A stretch of 25,874 nucleotides of DNA from a virus. The notes under the pieces were generated by a model. The model ran no database searches. It saw nothing but the letters and a program-made list of their open reading frames with translations, and was not told the DNA's origin. The translations under genes were made by a program, and so were the position numbers. Shown here piece after piece: positions 1 to 8,497 of the stretch. Position 1 is the stretch's first letter. The number at the start of each line of letters is the position of its first letter. The DNA lies in IMG/VR virus record IMGVR_UViG_3300000101_000135, positions 1 through 25,874 of that record, one strand, 5' to 3'.

Positions 1-1718
1 TGGAATCTAAATACCTTTTTGGCAACTATGCTCTTGATGTTGAAACTGCCGTGGGGCCAGCTGGAGTGGACAGCTCTAGGTCTAAAGAAATTGTTAGAAC
101 TGGGCTCATTAAGAATTTTTTTGCTAGCGAGTTTTCAGGTGAGATAGAAAAAGATCCTACATACCCCGCAACGATTCAGTCGTCTGCTCTTGTTTTAAAT
201 GGAACATCCTTTAACTCAGTCAGCAGTCCTATAAACTTTGTGTCCTACGTTTATAAGCCATTAGAAAATAGGTTTAAACACTTTGGGACCAGGATGAGAA
301 TCGTGGGCAAGGTAGTCGATAGCGAAATTGCTGGGCAAAACGCTTCTGGCCAATCTACATACTTTACTGTCACGGATTCTAGGACAGACCAGAGCACCAC
401 AATTGCTGGAGGGTCTGGTGGCCTGGCCGTAATGCTAAATCCAGAAACAAACAATGGTTACTATTTTGAGCTAGCGGCATTGACAGCCGTTAACGCTGCT
501 GATTATTCAAATGATGAAAATATTAATAACATGTTTTTCTATAAAATTAAACAGCAGGTGGGTGATGATGGAACTCTAGATGCAATTCCAGAAAAGCTTT
601 GGTGTGGTGTCGGCAATGTTCTTGTTGATGACGGCAAGTTTACAGGACAGGCAAGACTGTCCACCGAGTCAAGCCCCACGGTGTATGACATTGCTGTAGA
701 GTACGCGGATCTCGGGGGATCAAGAAGGTTTTATCTTTATGTAAATAACGTTATCGTCGGCATCGTTGACGACCCAGACCCACTTCCAGTATTCAACAAT
801 ATGGCACTATTTATTCGTGGCTCTGCAAAGTGTATGTTTGAAAATATCTATGCCCTAACAGATAACTATAGCCAAAACTCCACCTTTGCCTTAGACACTC
901 CAGCTAGCTCCGTGTTTGGAAGTAATGAAATAAATGCAATTGAGTCCTTTCAAAAGTATGCAATGAGTGGTTTGATTCAATCAACTTATCTGTCTGGGAT
1001 TAGCTCGTCAGAACCTCCAAGGTACAACATTTATTTTGAAGAGTTTGGAACTATTATGAGGGAGGCTGCGTATTTTGATGTTAGGTACGACAAAGCCTAT
1101 CCAGCACTGTCTGCAAAGATTTCTCCAACATTTAATAGAATGAAGGGGTATACTATTTCAGGATTTACTGCTGGATCTTATGGCGCAGAGTTTCTAGTCT
1201 TTAACAATACTGATAGCTTGTTAAACCTAGACTCTACAAGTGGAAACTACCTAAGAATCCAGGGCGTAACTTTTACCCAGCAGTCTGACCACGAGCTCTC
1301 CGTTGACGAATACTTTGAAAAAATTGGCAACCTCTCAGATCCAGAGATTAACAAAGACATCTTAGTGCTGCCACCAAACAAATACAAAGAAGACTATAAG
1401 GATATTAGGCTTAGTCGCATAACTCAGGGAAAGACTTCTTTTAGCATCGAAGCCCCATATATTCAAAGCCATGACAATGCAGACAGCCTTATGCTTTGGC
1501 TCTCTCAAAAAATAATGAAGCCAAGAAGGGCTGTCGGAGTTGAAGTTTTTGGAATGCCAACGCTTCAGCTAGGAGACATTGTCGGGGTAGATTTTATAAA
1601 TGAAAACGGGGTTAGCGAGATCTCGTCTATTGACTCCAGGTTTGTGATATACAGTATAGAATACAGTCGATCCGAATCTGGACCCAGCATGACAGCATAT
1701 TTAAGTGAGGTGCTATGA
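1..1718 (+). CDS. Minor tail / tail-hub-like protein (5' partial)
   Basis: The reading frame is open from base 3 to the stop at 1716-1718, so the gene begins outside the window; the GTG at 51 is in frame but nothing marks it as the true start. About 570 residues are visible. The middle is beta-rich with many Gly/Ser/Asn residues and resembles a carbohydrate-binding or LamG-like virion domain. The last ~120 residues contain a stretch like ADSLMLWLSQKIMKP followed by a block resembling LQLGDIVGVDF, a pattern seen in hub/minor tail proteins of siphophages. No enzymatic motif was seen. The gene ends in an ATGA overlap with the next tail gene and heads a run of coupled virion genes, which supports a tail-tip or baseplate role. 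The virion assignment rests on context and fold-like features; the exact role is inference. Confidence 0.7.
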   Translation, partial: ESKYLFGNYALDVETAVGPAGVDSSRSKEIVRTGLIKNFFASEFSGEIEKDPTYPATIQSSALVLNGTSFNSVSSPINFVSYVYKPLENRFKHFGTRMRIVGKVVDSEIAGQNASGQSTYFTVTDSRTDQSTTIAGGSGGLAVMLNPETNNGYYFELAALTAVNAADYSNDENINNMFFYKIKQQVGDDGTLDAIPEKLWCGVGNVLVDDGKFTGQARLSTESSPTVYDIAVEYADLGGSRRFYLYVNNVIVGIVDDPDPLPVFNNMALFIRGSAKCMFENIYALTDNYSQNSTFALDTPASSVFGSNEINAIESFQKYAMSGLIQSTYLSGISSSEPPRYNIYFEEFGTIMREAAYFDVRYDKAYPALSAKISPTFNRMKGYTISGFTAGSYGAEFLVFNNTDSLLNLDSTSGNYLRIQGVTFTQQSDHELSVDEYFEKIGNLSDPEINKDILVLPPNKYKEDYKDIRLSRITQGKTSFSIEAPYIQSHDNADSLMLWLSQKIMKPRRAVGVEVFGMPTLQLGDIVGVDFINENGVSEISSIDSRFVIYSIEYSRSESGPSMTAYLSEVL

Positions 1719-2242
1719 TGACAAGTAATGTACAGGCAACACCAGATTATCCAGCAAATCAGTCTACATCAGATAGCAGCCCCTCTAGTGCAATTAAGGT
1801 GGCTACCCCAGATTTAATTATAACTGATGGCGGAGCCCTGCCCGTTGACTTGATGACAGACTTGCTTTTTGAAAACGTCGGCGGCCAAGAGATTATTGGT
1901 ATTTCTAGAAATGATATAGTTAATGGGCAAGATGTTTCTTACCAGCTAATCAGCAATACTAAACTCTTAGATCGTAGATACAACCCAAACAATGTTTTTA
2001 GTATTTCTGGAACCTTGGACAAGTACTTTGCTAACTTTTCTATTAGACTAGATGTTCATATCCCTGAGAATGGAACTGGCCCAGAGGTCCTTCCGGGACA
2101 AAATCAGAGGGTATATGTAGACAGCCTTACCGGAGATGTTGTCATAGATATAACAAACATGGAAACTAACGAAAGACTAGACGTTGAAATCTTGAAAGAA
2201 GGTTCCGTAGATAATGATACAATATATGTGGAGGCATCATGA
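1715..2242 (+). CDS. Conserved virion-associated protein, unknown role
   Basis: A 175-aa protein starting at an ATG in a 4-bp ATGA overlap with the upstream tail gene, with a GAGG-like ribosome site a few bases before it; a second ATG follows directly at 1718. The first ~30 residues are Ser/Pro/Thr-rich and probably disordered. The rest alternates short hydrophobic strands with polar turns (beta-rich), including a block resembling YQLISNTKLLDRRYNPNN. There are no membrane segments, cysteines or enzymatic motifs. It sits between two tail genes, all coupled, so a tail-tip or baseplate component is most likely. I do not recognise a named family. Confidence 0.6.
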   Translation: MMTSNVQATPDYPANQSTSDSSPSSAIKVATPDLIITDGGALPVDLMTDLLFENVGGQEIIGISRNDIVNGQDVSYQLISNTKLLDRRYNPNNVFSISGTLDKYFANFSIRLDVHIPENGTGPEVLPGQNQRVYVDSLTGDVVIDITNMETNERLDVEILKEGSVDNDTIYVEAS

Positions 2243-3390
2243 TTACCAATAAAGGAAGAAACATCTTAGCCAAGTACTTGATTGGCCAGGCACCAGCGTA
2301 TGCCTCTTATTTAGCCATGGGTGTTGGCGCAAACCCTCTAGGCCCTACAGATTCCTTGGGGAATTATGCCACCCAGAACAGCCTTGAGTTCGAGGCTCTT
2401 AGAATTCCTATTACATCAAGAGGCTACGTCTATGACGACAATGGTGTGGCGAATGTTGTTTTTGCTGGTGAGCTGCCCAGTAATCAGAGGTACCTTTTTA
2501 CAGAAATTGGCGTTTATTCTGCTAAATCAAATCCAGCCGCGGGAGCACAGGATAGTAAAATGATCTACACATTCTCTACCTCAGAAAATTGGGAGTATCA
2601 CACTGAGCTGACAGCCGTAGGGATTGACACACTTGTTGAACCACTAAACCTTGAGGTTGCGGGGTATACAATAGAGACTACAGAGCCAGTATTTAGAACA
2701 AACTCGGACAACTATATCTTTAATAGTAATATTAGAAAACAAAGGTTTGAGAACCCAAGATTCTTGGACAGAACGCTTGTTTTGTCTGGGGCAACATCAT
2801 TCCTAGAGTCCGATGGGACATCTGTCACACTTAAGGCACGTGGAGCGGGAGATCCCTACTACGGGTCTCACATTCACCTTACGGGTATCAGTCCAGACTT
2901 TAATAAAAACTCAGCAGAAGACGAGCTACGTCTTGCATTTTCTATCCTAAGCAAAGACGATTCTCCTTCTGGGGCTAGCGTTGGGGGAGTTAGAATCTTG
3001 CTAGAGTTTGCATCTACGGACTCAATTGACCCAGACAATTACGCCAGGGCCTCTATTGATCTCGGACCGAACGACGTAAATTTTGCAGAAAATAGATACA
3101 TAGTCACGACTACCAAGCTGAGCGAGTTGGAGAAGAGTGTTGGATTTACTTGGAATACCGTTAATTCCGTAAAGTTCTATGTCATGGTCTTTGATACCAT
3201 TACCGAAGAGCCTTCTTCAGACTTCTATGTGGCTCTAGATGGTTTAAGGTTGGAAAACGTAACGGCTCAGAATCCACTCTACGGTCTTAGTGGCTACACG
3301 CAAATCTTAACAGATGATGGACTGCCTATTACAAAAGAGCCGAACTCTTCAAGCATTGTAGAGTTTAGGTTTGGAATGGATGTAGGTTAA
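2239..3390 (+). CDS. Minor tail protein / tail fibre-like
   Basis: A 383-aa protein with a strong GGAGG ribosome site at 2230-2234 and an ATGA overlap with the preceding gene. The N-terminus (NKGRNILAKYLIG, then SYLAMGVG) resembles the start of phage minor tail/fibre proteins in which a short helix precedes a beta-strand ending in 'ALG' or 'AMG'. Residues ~30-130 look like an N-terminal tail-attachment domain. Residues ~165-345 form a second beta-rich domain that could be a jelly-roll carbohydrate-binding module, with alternating strands and motifs such as FYVALDGLRLEN. No catalytic residues are evident. A role in the distal tail and host contact is inferred from domain style and from neighbouring virion genes on both sides. 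Confidence 0.65.
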   Translation: MITNKGRNILAKYLIGQAPAYASYLAMGVGANPLGPTDSLGNYATQNSLEFEALRIPITSRGYVYDDNGVANVVFAGELPSNQRYLFTEIGVYSAKSNPAAGAQDSKMIYTFSTSENWEYHTELTAVGIDTLVEPLNLEVAGYTIETTEPVFRTNSDNYIFNSNIRKQRFENPRFLDRTLVLSGATSFLESDGTSVTLKARGAGDPYYGSHIHLTGISPDFNKNSAEDELRLAFSILSKDDSPSGASVGGVRILLEFASTDSIDPDNYARASIDLGPNDVNFAENRYIVTTTKLSELEKSVGFTWNTVNSVKFYVMVFDTITEEPSSDFYVALDGLRLENVTAQNPLYGLSGYTQILTDDGLPITKEPNSSSIVEFRFGMDVG

Positions 3391-3833
3391 TGCCGAGAGG
3401 TCAAGAACAGGTAAGAGTACCTAGGTCCGATCTGCCAGAGCTTTCCAAGCTGGCAAATGGGAACTATGGGCATATAATTAGGTACAGGGTTGTCTCAGAA
3501 GACCAAAACAGATTTTCTCACTGGAGTCCAATAGCACAGCTCGAGGTGCCAGCAGTTACTCAAGTTGAGGGAGACGTCGTGGTGTCTGGAAATATCATTC
3601 AGGCTGTATGGAGTGACGAAGAGAATCGACCAAACTATGATGTTTTTGTAGATTTTGACAATTCTGGTTATTCCTATCATGGAACAACGCCAATACATAC
3701 ATACTCTTTCCTTTCAAATATATCGTACTCAACTGTGCAAGTGGCTATACAGGTGGCGAGCATAGAAAAAGAACGAGCTAGCAGCATAACAATATTTGAA
3801 AGTCCAGAGATTAATCTGGTAGAATTAAGTTAA
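3390..3833 (+). CDS. Small tail protein with fibronectin type III-like fold
   Basis: A 147-aa protein whose ATG overlaps the previous stop by one base (TAATG), so translation is coupled. The sequence has the pattern of an FN3/Ig-like module: a HIIRYRVVSED strand, a Trp-containing strand (FSHWSPIAQLEV), a central strand with a core Trp (AVWSDEE), a YDVFVDFD strand, and a final VQVAIQVASIEK strand. FN3-type modules are common in actinophage tail proteins, where they are thought to bind cell-surface polymers or act as spacers. No signal peptide, cysteines or catalytic motif. The FN3 call is by eye; a different beta-sandwich is possible. Confidence 0.6.
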   Translation: MPRGQEQVRVPRSDLPELSKLANGNYGHIIRYRVVSEDQNRFSHWSPIAQLEVPAVTQVEGDVVVSGNIIQAVWSDEENRPNYDVFVDFDNSGYSYHGTTPIHTYSFLSNISYSTVQVAIQVASIEKERASSITIFESPEINLVELS

Positions 3834-3848
3834 GAGAAAAAGGAAAAT

Positions 3849-4295
3849 ATGTCAAAAATACCGTTGCCAGAACGAGGTCAGCCACTAGACCTTTCATACA
3901 TCTACCAGGTTGCAAATGCAGTTAATGAGCTTTCTGCACAGCTTTCTCCAACAACCGGGAGATATACCAGCGTTGACACAGCCTCTGCTGGTCAGCAGTC
4001 TGTCAGGACCTCTGACGCTAGGATTGTTGGGGGCTATGTCACAGTTACCAACAGCTCTACCACAAGCCCAGACGGCGAGGGTAGCTTTAGTTATAACTTT
4101 AGTGACTTCAACTACGCACCAGTGGTTACTGCCACGCCACTACTTGTAGATGAAAATTCTACAGAATCTGGGAAAGACATCTCTGTTGTCCTAACTAAAG
4201 TTACAAATAACCGTGTAGAAGGCATTGTGAAATTCAACACGATTGGTGTTGCCTCTGTTGGTATTAATCTTCTTATGGTCGGTATCCCAGTCTAG
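3849..4295 (+). CDS. Small fibre-tip / receptor-binding candidate
   Basis: A 148-aa protein preceded by an AGGA-type ribosome site. Residues ~15-35 (IYQVANAVNELSAQL) form a hydrophobic-heptad helix that could trimerise. Residues ~55-148 are beta-rich, with a block FNYAPVVTATPLL, a later VVLTKVTNNRVEGIVKF, and a hydrophobic end VGINLLMVGIPV. This order (short trimeric coil, then a compact beta domain ending in a strand) resembles small phage fibre tips and, loosely, H-type lectin-like domains. It is the last gene of the tail cluster. A receptor-binding role is inference; the sequence directly shows only the coil-plus-beta architecture. Confidence 0.5.
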   Translation: MSKIPLPERGQPLDLSYIYQVANAVNELSAQLSPTTGRYTSVDTASAGQQSVRTSDARIVGGYVTVTNSSTTSPDGEGSFSYNFSDFNYAPVVTATPLLVDENSTESGKDISVVLTKVTNNRVEGIVKFNTIGVASVGINLLMVGIPV

Positions 4296-4304
4296 GATAT
4301 CTTG

Positions 4305-4826
4305 ATGGATCGAGAAGCTTATAACAGTGCTCCAGTAATTCCTGGTAGCAAAAAGGTATGGTTCCTGAACGGAGATCTTGTAAGAAAGTATCACTTCAAT
4401 AGGTCTAACGGAATCATGTCCGTCTTTAACGTGACAAAGGGTAGGCTAGAAAGTTGTTTGATTAGCGACTTTAAGAAGAACCGCCAGAGGGCCTACACTT
4501 TGATCGAGACGGCACAGCTTATGTCTAGGCATCAAAAGCATTTGGCAAGGTTGGCTGTTCAGGGACTTATTCAGAAGCCAATGGGGGCTAGCCAGGGTGG
4601 GGCTCCCACCTGGGGGTTAAGGTCTTATTACTCAGAAACTCAGGTCAGAGAGATCCGCGATATACTTGCACTACAATCACACGGTAGACCAAGAAAAGAC
4701 GGCTTGATTACCAATAGTAACACTCCAACTGTTCAGGAGTTGACAAGACGTATGGGGGATGGTATCCTTACATATATGAGAACAGAAGACGGAAAGTTTA
4801 TTCCGCTATGGACTGAGTCCATATAA
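4305..4826 (+). CDS. MerR/excisionase-like helix-turn-helix DNA-binding protein
   Basis: The start is taken at the ATG at 4305, because AGGA at 4294-4297 sits 7 bases upstream; a TTG at 4302 is in frame but too close. The product is 173 aa. The N-terminal third is a basic segment with short strands (VWFLNGDLVRKYHFNR). The middle (AYTLIETAQLMSRHQKHLARL) fits a winged-helix/MerR-type HTH in which a helix-turn-helix is followed by a wing containing aromatic and Gly residues. A C-terminal region has a second helical stretch (VQELTRRMGDG). It lies at the border between the tail cluster and the replication genes, a natural place for a transcriptional regulator, although an architectural DNA-binding role is also possible. 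Its DNA target is unknown. Confidence 0.65.
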   Translation: MDREAYNSAPVIPGSKKVWFLNGDLVRKYHFNRSNGIMSVFNVTKGRLESCLISDFKKNRQRAYTLIETAQLMSRHQKHLARLAVQGLIQKPMGASQGGAPTWGLRSYYSETQVREIRDILALQSHGRPRKDGLITNSNTPTVQELTRRMGDGILTYMRTEDGKFIPLWTESI

Positions 4827-4843
4827 AACTAAAGGGGTATGAG

Positions 4844-5050
4844 ATGGATAAGAACGAAACTAAAGTTAACATTGCTCTGGGTTATACACTGAACCTTGGC
4901 AATTTCCAGTCACTCAGAATCGATCTTGGTGTTGAAGATTCTGTACGTCAGGATGAGAATGTAGATGATGCATTTTCTCGGGTATATGATTTTGTAGAAC
5001 AAAAGCTTATCACCAAAATTAACGAAGCTAAAGAAGAAACTACAGACTAG
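4844..5050 (+). CDS. Small conserved phage protein of unknown function
   Basis: A 68-aa protein with a clear AAAGGGG ribosome site at 4831-4837, six bases before its ATG. An upstream ATG at 4839 is in another frame and soon stops. The first half is beta-type (NIALGYTLNLG, LRIDLGVED) and the second half is a charged helix (DDAFSRVYDFVEQKL). This two-strand plus helix layout recalls small proteins found next to phage helicase genes, but I cannot name a family. Its stop codon overlaps the GTG start of the next gene. A role connected to replication is inferred from position only. Confidence 0.6.
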   Translation: MDKNETKVNIALGYTLNLGNFQSLRIDLGVEDSVRQDENVDDAFSRVYDFVEQKLITKINEAKEETTD

Positions 5051-5358
5051 TGGCCGAGCGCAAAGACCGAATGGCTTTGCTCAGTCGCTACAGTAAGTTG
5101 CATACGCTGCGTTATGAAGAAAAGCCAGTACACAATATTAACAAAGAGCAATGGGCCGCCGATGGCCTAATTGAGTCATATGGCATGTCTATGTGCTATG
5201 ACCTAATGCAATACTACTTTGATGTTTCTCCTAACCCTAGTTGGGGATACTTTGCCAACTACGCGGATAAGATCATCGAGGCTAGGAAGCGTTTAGACCA
5301 AGATTTACAAGAGAGAGCCGAAAGGCAAAAGATGGCGAGGGCATGGTTAAATGAGTAA
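5050..5358 (+). CDS. Unknown protein immediately upstream of the helicase
   Basis: A 102-aa protein starting at GTG, whose G is shared with the previous stop (TAGTG), indicating coupled translation. It is mainly helical and contains an aromatic block (MCYDLMQYYFDV, then WGYFANYADKI) followed by a long basic/acidic C-terminal helix (IIEARKRLDQDLQERAERQ). Its last eight bases overlap the start of the DnaB-type helicase gene. Small helical proteins coded next to phage helicases are sometimes helicase loaders, but no AAA+ motif or known loader signature is visible, so that is only a hypothesis. Confidence 0.6.
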   Translation: MAERKDRMALLSRYSKLHTLRYEEKPVHNINKEQWAADGLIESYGMSMCYDLMQYYFDVSPNPSWGYFANYADKIIEARKRLDQDLQERAERQKMARAWLNE

Positions 5359-6574
5359 TACGGAAGCAAAACTAATTTCTGCAGTACTAGAGGACAAGCA
5401 AGTCCATGTATTGTTACAGGCAAATGTAGATAATCTTCTGCGTACTCACAATGATGTCTGGCTGTTTATCAGAAACTACTTTGAGAACAATCATTCCGTT
5501 CCGCCAGTGGCCCTGGTCGTAGAAAAGTTCAGAGACTTTGAACCTCTCAAGGGCATTGGAGCAACGAAACACCACCTTGATGAGCTTCAGGTTGAGTATC
5601 TGAACGATAGCCTTAAGGATATTCTACGCAATGCTGCAACAGAGGTCCAGCTAGGTCAGGGTTCCGAGGCTCTAGAAAAACTTATTGGATCAACCTCAGA
5701 GCTTAAAAAGAATACATCTACCATTAGAGATATTGATGTAACAGATTTAGATTCTGCAATTGCTTTTTATGAAAATGTAAAGAAGCAACAAGAAGCTGGC
5801 TCAATGGGGATTAAGACTGGTTTGCCAGGCTTTGATGATTACCTGCCTTCAGGAATTATGCCTGGACAGCTTGGAGTATTCCTGGCCTATCCTGGTATTG
5901 GCAAGTCCTGGCTATCGCTTTATTTTGCGGTACAGGCTTGGAAGCAGGGAAGGTCTCCATTAATTATTAGCTTGGAGATGTCAGAGACAGAGGTTCGTAA
6001 CCGTGTATATACTATTATGGGAGAAGGCCTTTGGTCTCACAGAAAGATTAGTTCTGGAGACATCGAGCTAGACACATTAGCAACATGGCACAAGAATCAT
6101 TTACAGGGTAAGCCTGAATTTCACATCATTTCTAATGATAGTGGTGGAGAGATTACTCCGTCGGTTTTGCGTGGAAAGATTGATCAATACAAGCCAGACT
6201 TTGTGATTGTAGACTACCTTCAGCTGATGAGTCCAAACCAGAAGTCAGACAATGAGACAGTAAGGATGAAGAACCTGTCTCGTGAACTTAAGCTTATGGC
6301 AATTTCTGAAGAGGTTCCTATTATTGCAATCTCCTCAGCGACTCCAGATGACGTTACAAAATTAGATACTGTTCCAACTCTGGGCCAGACTGCCTGGAGC
6401 CGTCAGATAGCCTATGACGCTGACTGGGTCATGGCTCTGGGTCGTGGCAGCAACAGCGATGTCATGGAGTGTGTCTTCAGAAAAAACAGGAATGGCTTTA
6501 TGGGAGAGTTTATGGTTCAGGTAGACTTCGATAAGGGGCTCTACAAATATAAAGATGTCCTAAATCTCAACTAA
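5351..6574 (+). CDS. Replicative DNA helicase, DnaB-type
   Basis: A 407-aa RecA-fold helicase that unwinds DNA at the replication fork. Residues ~1-110 form a helical N-terminal part, shorter and more diverged than a bacterial DnaB N-domain. The C-terminal motor has a Walker A loop AYPGIGKS (179-186, DnaB style, with Ala instead of the first Gly), a catalytic glutamate in SLEMS (E209), and Walker B IVDYLQLM with D288. A TAWSRQIAYDADWVMAL segment and a FRKNRNG block near the end match DnaB motifs H3/H4. GAGGG at 5337-5341 precedes the ATG. The gene lies upstream of the primase and SSB, forming a primosome unit. A loader is not obvious; the small preceding gene is the best candidate. Confidence 0.93.
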   Translation: MSNTEAKLISAVLEDKQVHVLLQANVDNLLRTHNDVWLFIRNYFENNHSVPPVALVVEKFRDFEPLKGIGATKHHLDELQVEYLNDSLKDILRNAATEVQLGQGSEALEKLIGSTSELKKNTSTIRDIDVTDLDSAIAFYENVKKQQEAGSMGIKTGLPGFDDYLPSGIMPGQLGVFLAYPGIGKSWLSLYFAVQAWKQGRSPLIISLEMSETEVRNRVYTIMGEGLWSHRKISSGDIELDTLATWHKNHLQGKPEFHIISNDSGGEITPSVLRGKIDQYKPDFVIVDYLQLMSPNQKSDNETVRMKNLSRELKLMAISEEVPIIAISSATPDDVTKLDTVPTLGQTAWSRQIAYDADWVMALGRGSNSDVMECVFRKNRNGFMGEFMVQVDFDKGLYKYKDVLNLN

Positions 6575-6602
6575 ATAAACAAATGGGCTTTATAATGGAT
6601 GA

Positions 6603-6929
6603 ATGGAACGCATACACCACAAGCCAATAAAGCTTTACAGTCTAGATGGCAACATCTATGACGACTCTATTCTCTGGAGACTACGCATAGAGTACTCAGA
6701 TCTTTTAATTGCAGAGATGAGATTTGCGGGTTATGTTCCAAGACTAGACATTGACGAAAACTTTACTATAGGGTATAATGAAAACATAAAAGGTTTTAAT
6801 TTTAAGCTTTCAATGTATGGAATTTATGTGGGGAAGAGAAAGAGCGAATGGATATTCGGAGTAGACGGAACGCTGGTCATTCCTATGCGCCAGAGCAAGT
6901 TAAGCGAATCCTGGCAGGAAGTGGTGTAG
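6603..6929 (+). CDS. Conserved unknown protein overlapping the primase start
   Basis: A 108-aa protein. A TGA lies directly before the ATG at 6603, so the start cannot be earlier. The body has an alternating pattern with SLDGNIYDDSILWRLRIEY and a well-packed LLIAEMRFAGYVPRLDI block, ending in a compact beta region (FELSMYGIYVG-like). No catalytic motif, cysteine or membrane segment was seen. Its last 82 bases overlap the primase gene in a different frame. The coding appearance (non-repetitive, no low-complexity bias) argues for a real gene. A TATAAT at 6591-6596 lies just upstream but no good -35 accompanies it, so a promoter is only possible. Confidence 0.6.
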   Translation: MERIHHKPIKLYSLDGNIYDDSILWRLRIEYSDLLIAEMRFAGYVPRLDIDENFTIGYNENIKGFNFKLSMYGIYVGKRKSEWIFGVDGTLVIPMRQSKLSESWQEVV

Positions 6930-7792
6930 ATATAGAGTCTGAGGTAGACTCAGACTTCATCATCTTCTGCCCTTTTCACGGCAATCATAGAACTCCAGCT
7001 GGAGAAATTGACAAAGTTCGTGGTACATTCTTTTGTTTTTCTTGTCACCATATTGCAGATCTTGCAGAGTTCGTTATGCATCAGACTGGTAGGACATACT
7101 TTGAATCACTTAGGTTTATTAAAAGCAAAGAGGTGGCAACTAACCTTGAGTCTGAGATAGATCAAAAGCTTGTAGAGAAGCCCCTATATGTTCAATATGA
7201 TGAGGTTCAGGTAAAGAGGCTACACTCTACAGCGATGGAGTCGCCTCGTGCCCATACATACTATAGTGGTCGCAAGATTAGTGATAGTTCTATTAAAAAG
7301 TTTAGCTTGGGCTACTCAGACAAGCAAGACATGACAACTATCCCAGTTCATTCCCCAGACGGAATGCTTGTTGGATTTGTCGGTAGATCTGTAGAGGGGA
7401 AGACCTTTAAGAATACCCCAGGTCTTCCAAAAGGTAAGACTTTATTTAATTTAAACCGTGTAAAGAATTCACGTACTGTATATGTGGTGGAGTCCTCTTT
7501 TGACGCCATACGCCTTGACCAGTGCGGTTTTGCAGCGGTAGCAACACTTGGCTCAAACGTGTCTAATTTTCAAGTGGACTTGCTAAAAAAATACTTCAAT
7601 GATATAATTGTCATTGCAGACAACGATGAGGCAGGCGGCAACATGAAAACCAGGCTTACAGAAAAGCTTGGTTCTCGCGTCTCTGTCTTGTTGTTAGAAA
7701 CAAAATATAAAGATATAGGCGACATGAATGACGAAGACATTAAAGCTCTAAGTTTTAGCTTCGACCAGTCAATAGCCGAAATACTACAATAA
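6848..7792 (+). CDS. DNA primase, DnaG-type (zinc finger and Toprim)
   Basis: A 314-aa primase that makes RNA primers for lagging-strand synthesis. The N-terminus has a CHC2 zinc-binding module: C41, H44, C63 and C66 in the CPFH...CFSC arrangement. The catalytic Toprim domain shows E215 in VVESSFDAI and the acidic pair D258 and D260 in ADNDEAG, with a later DIGD motif. The usual C-terminal helicase-binding domain is missing or very short, so the protein is about half the length of bacterial DnaG, as in many phages. The ATG at 6848 is the only credible start before the conserved YAPEQV segment, which forces the 82-bp overlap with the upstream gene. It sits between helicase and SSB. Confidence 0.92.
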   Translation: MDIRSRRNAGHSYAPEQVKRILAGSGVDIESEVDSDFIIFCPFHGNHRTPAGEIDKVRGTFFCFSCHHIADLAEFVMHQTGRTYFESLRFIKSKEVATNLESEIDQKLVEKPLYVQYDEVQVKRLHSTAMESPRAHTYYSGRKISDSSIKKFSLGYSDKQDMTTIPVHSPDGMLVGFVGRSVEGKTFKNTPGLPKGKTLFNLNRVKNSRTVYVVESSFDAIRLDQCGFAAVATLGSNVSNFQVDLLKKYFNDIIVIADNDEAGGNMKTRLTEKLGSRVSVLLLETKYKDIGDMNDEDIKALSFSFDQSIAEILQ

Positions 7793-7834
7793 CAGTATAA
7801 ACAAAGTATATACAAAAAATATAAGGAGAAAAAT

Positions 7835-8491
7835 ATGAGTGTAATTAAGGGTCTCAAAAATATTAATGCCCTACTTGACAAGCCAAAGTACGACAGCGAC
7901 AAGCCTCGCGTTCGTTGGCTGAAACTAGCAGACGCACAGTCAGTGAAGATTCGTTTTATCGAAGAGCTGGACGAAGAGTCTGCCAACTATAATGAAAGCC
8001 GTGGCCTTTCCTTGGTGGTTAAAGAACACACCAATCCAAAAGACTACCGTCGTAAGGCCGTAGACACTATGGACTCAGAGGGCCGAGACTGGGCTGAAGA
8101 GATGCATCGCAAGGATCCAAAAGCTGGGTGGCGTGGACGTCTTCGTTTCTACTGCAACGTTCTCGTTGACGATGGAATTGAAGAGCCATACGCCGCTATC
8201 TGGTCAATGGGTGTCAGCAAGATGTCGTCTTTCAACACCATTCGGGAATACGCTTTGGAGACGGGTAGCATTTCAAATCTTACCTGGAAGCTTAAGCGTA
8301 ACGGTCAGGGTACGGAAACAAGCTACACGCTTATTCCTTCGGCTCCAGATAGTGAGCCATTCGCCTGGGGTGAGGTAGAGCCGTTTAACCTTGAGCTGGC
8401 TCTCACACAGATCCCTTATGCAGAGCAGGAAGCCTTCTACTTGGGCTTTGACACACCCTCTGTTACCTCTGCCACTAACGTGGAGTGGTAA
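7835..8491 (+). CDS. Single-stranded DNA-binding protein (T4 gp32-like candidate)
   Basis: A 218-aa protein with the strongest Shine-Dalgarno of this region (AAGGAG at 7823-7828, six bases before the ATG) and a 42-bp AT-rich leader upstream, suggesting high expression. The sequence has many aromatic and basic residues spread over beta-like segments (RWLKLADAQSVKIRF, GRLRFYCNVLV, AIWSMGVSKM, LTWKLKRNG), as expected for an OB-fold ssDNA binder. The N-terminal basic stretch resembles the helper-binding end of gp32-like proteins, and the C-terminus is acidic/aromatic before ending in VEW. Placement between primase and polymerase supports the role. No zinc-binding CxHC set like T4 gp32 is visible, so the family assignment is moderate. 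Confidence 0.75.
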   Translation: MSVIKGLKNINALLDKPKYDSDKPRVRWLKLADAQSVKIRFIEELDEESANYNESRGLSLVVKEHTNPKDYRRKAVDTMDSEGRDWAEEMHRKDPKAGWRGRLRFYCNVLVDDGIEEPYAAIWSMGVSKMSSFNTIREYALETGSISNLTWKLKRNGQGTETSYTLIPSAPDSEPFAWGEVEPFNLELALTQIPYAEQEAFYLGFDTPSVTSATNVEW

Positions 8492-8497
8492 TCTAGG

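Noticed and set aside
6591-6596. TATAAT as a firm promoter before the unknown gene at 6603
   Set aside because: No -35 element is visible, the transcript would start inside the gene, and the surrounding genes appear to form one operon.
7570-7986. Minus-strand frame of 138 codons across the primase-SSB junction
   Set aside because: Composition is Ser/Leu-rich low complexity with no motif, and it is fully overlapped by two well-supported + strand genes.
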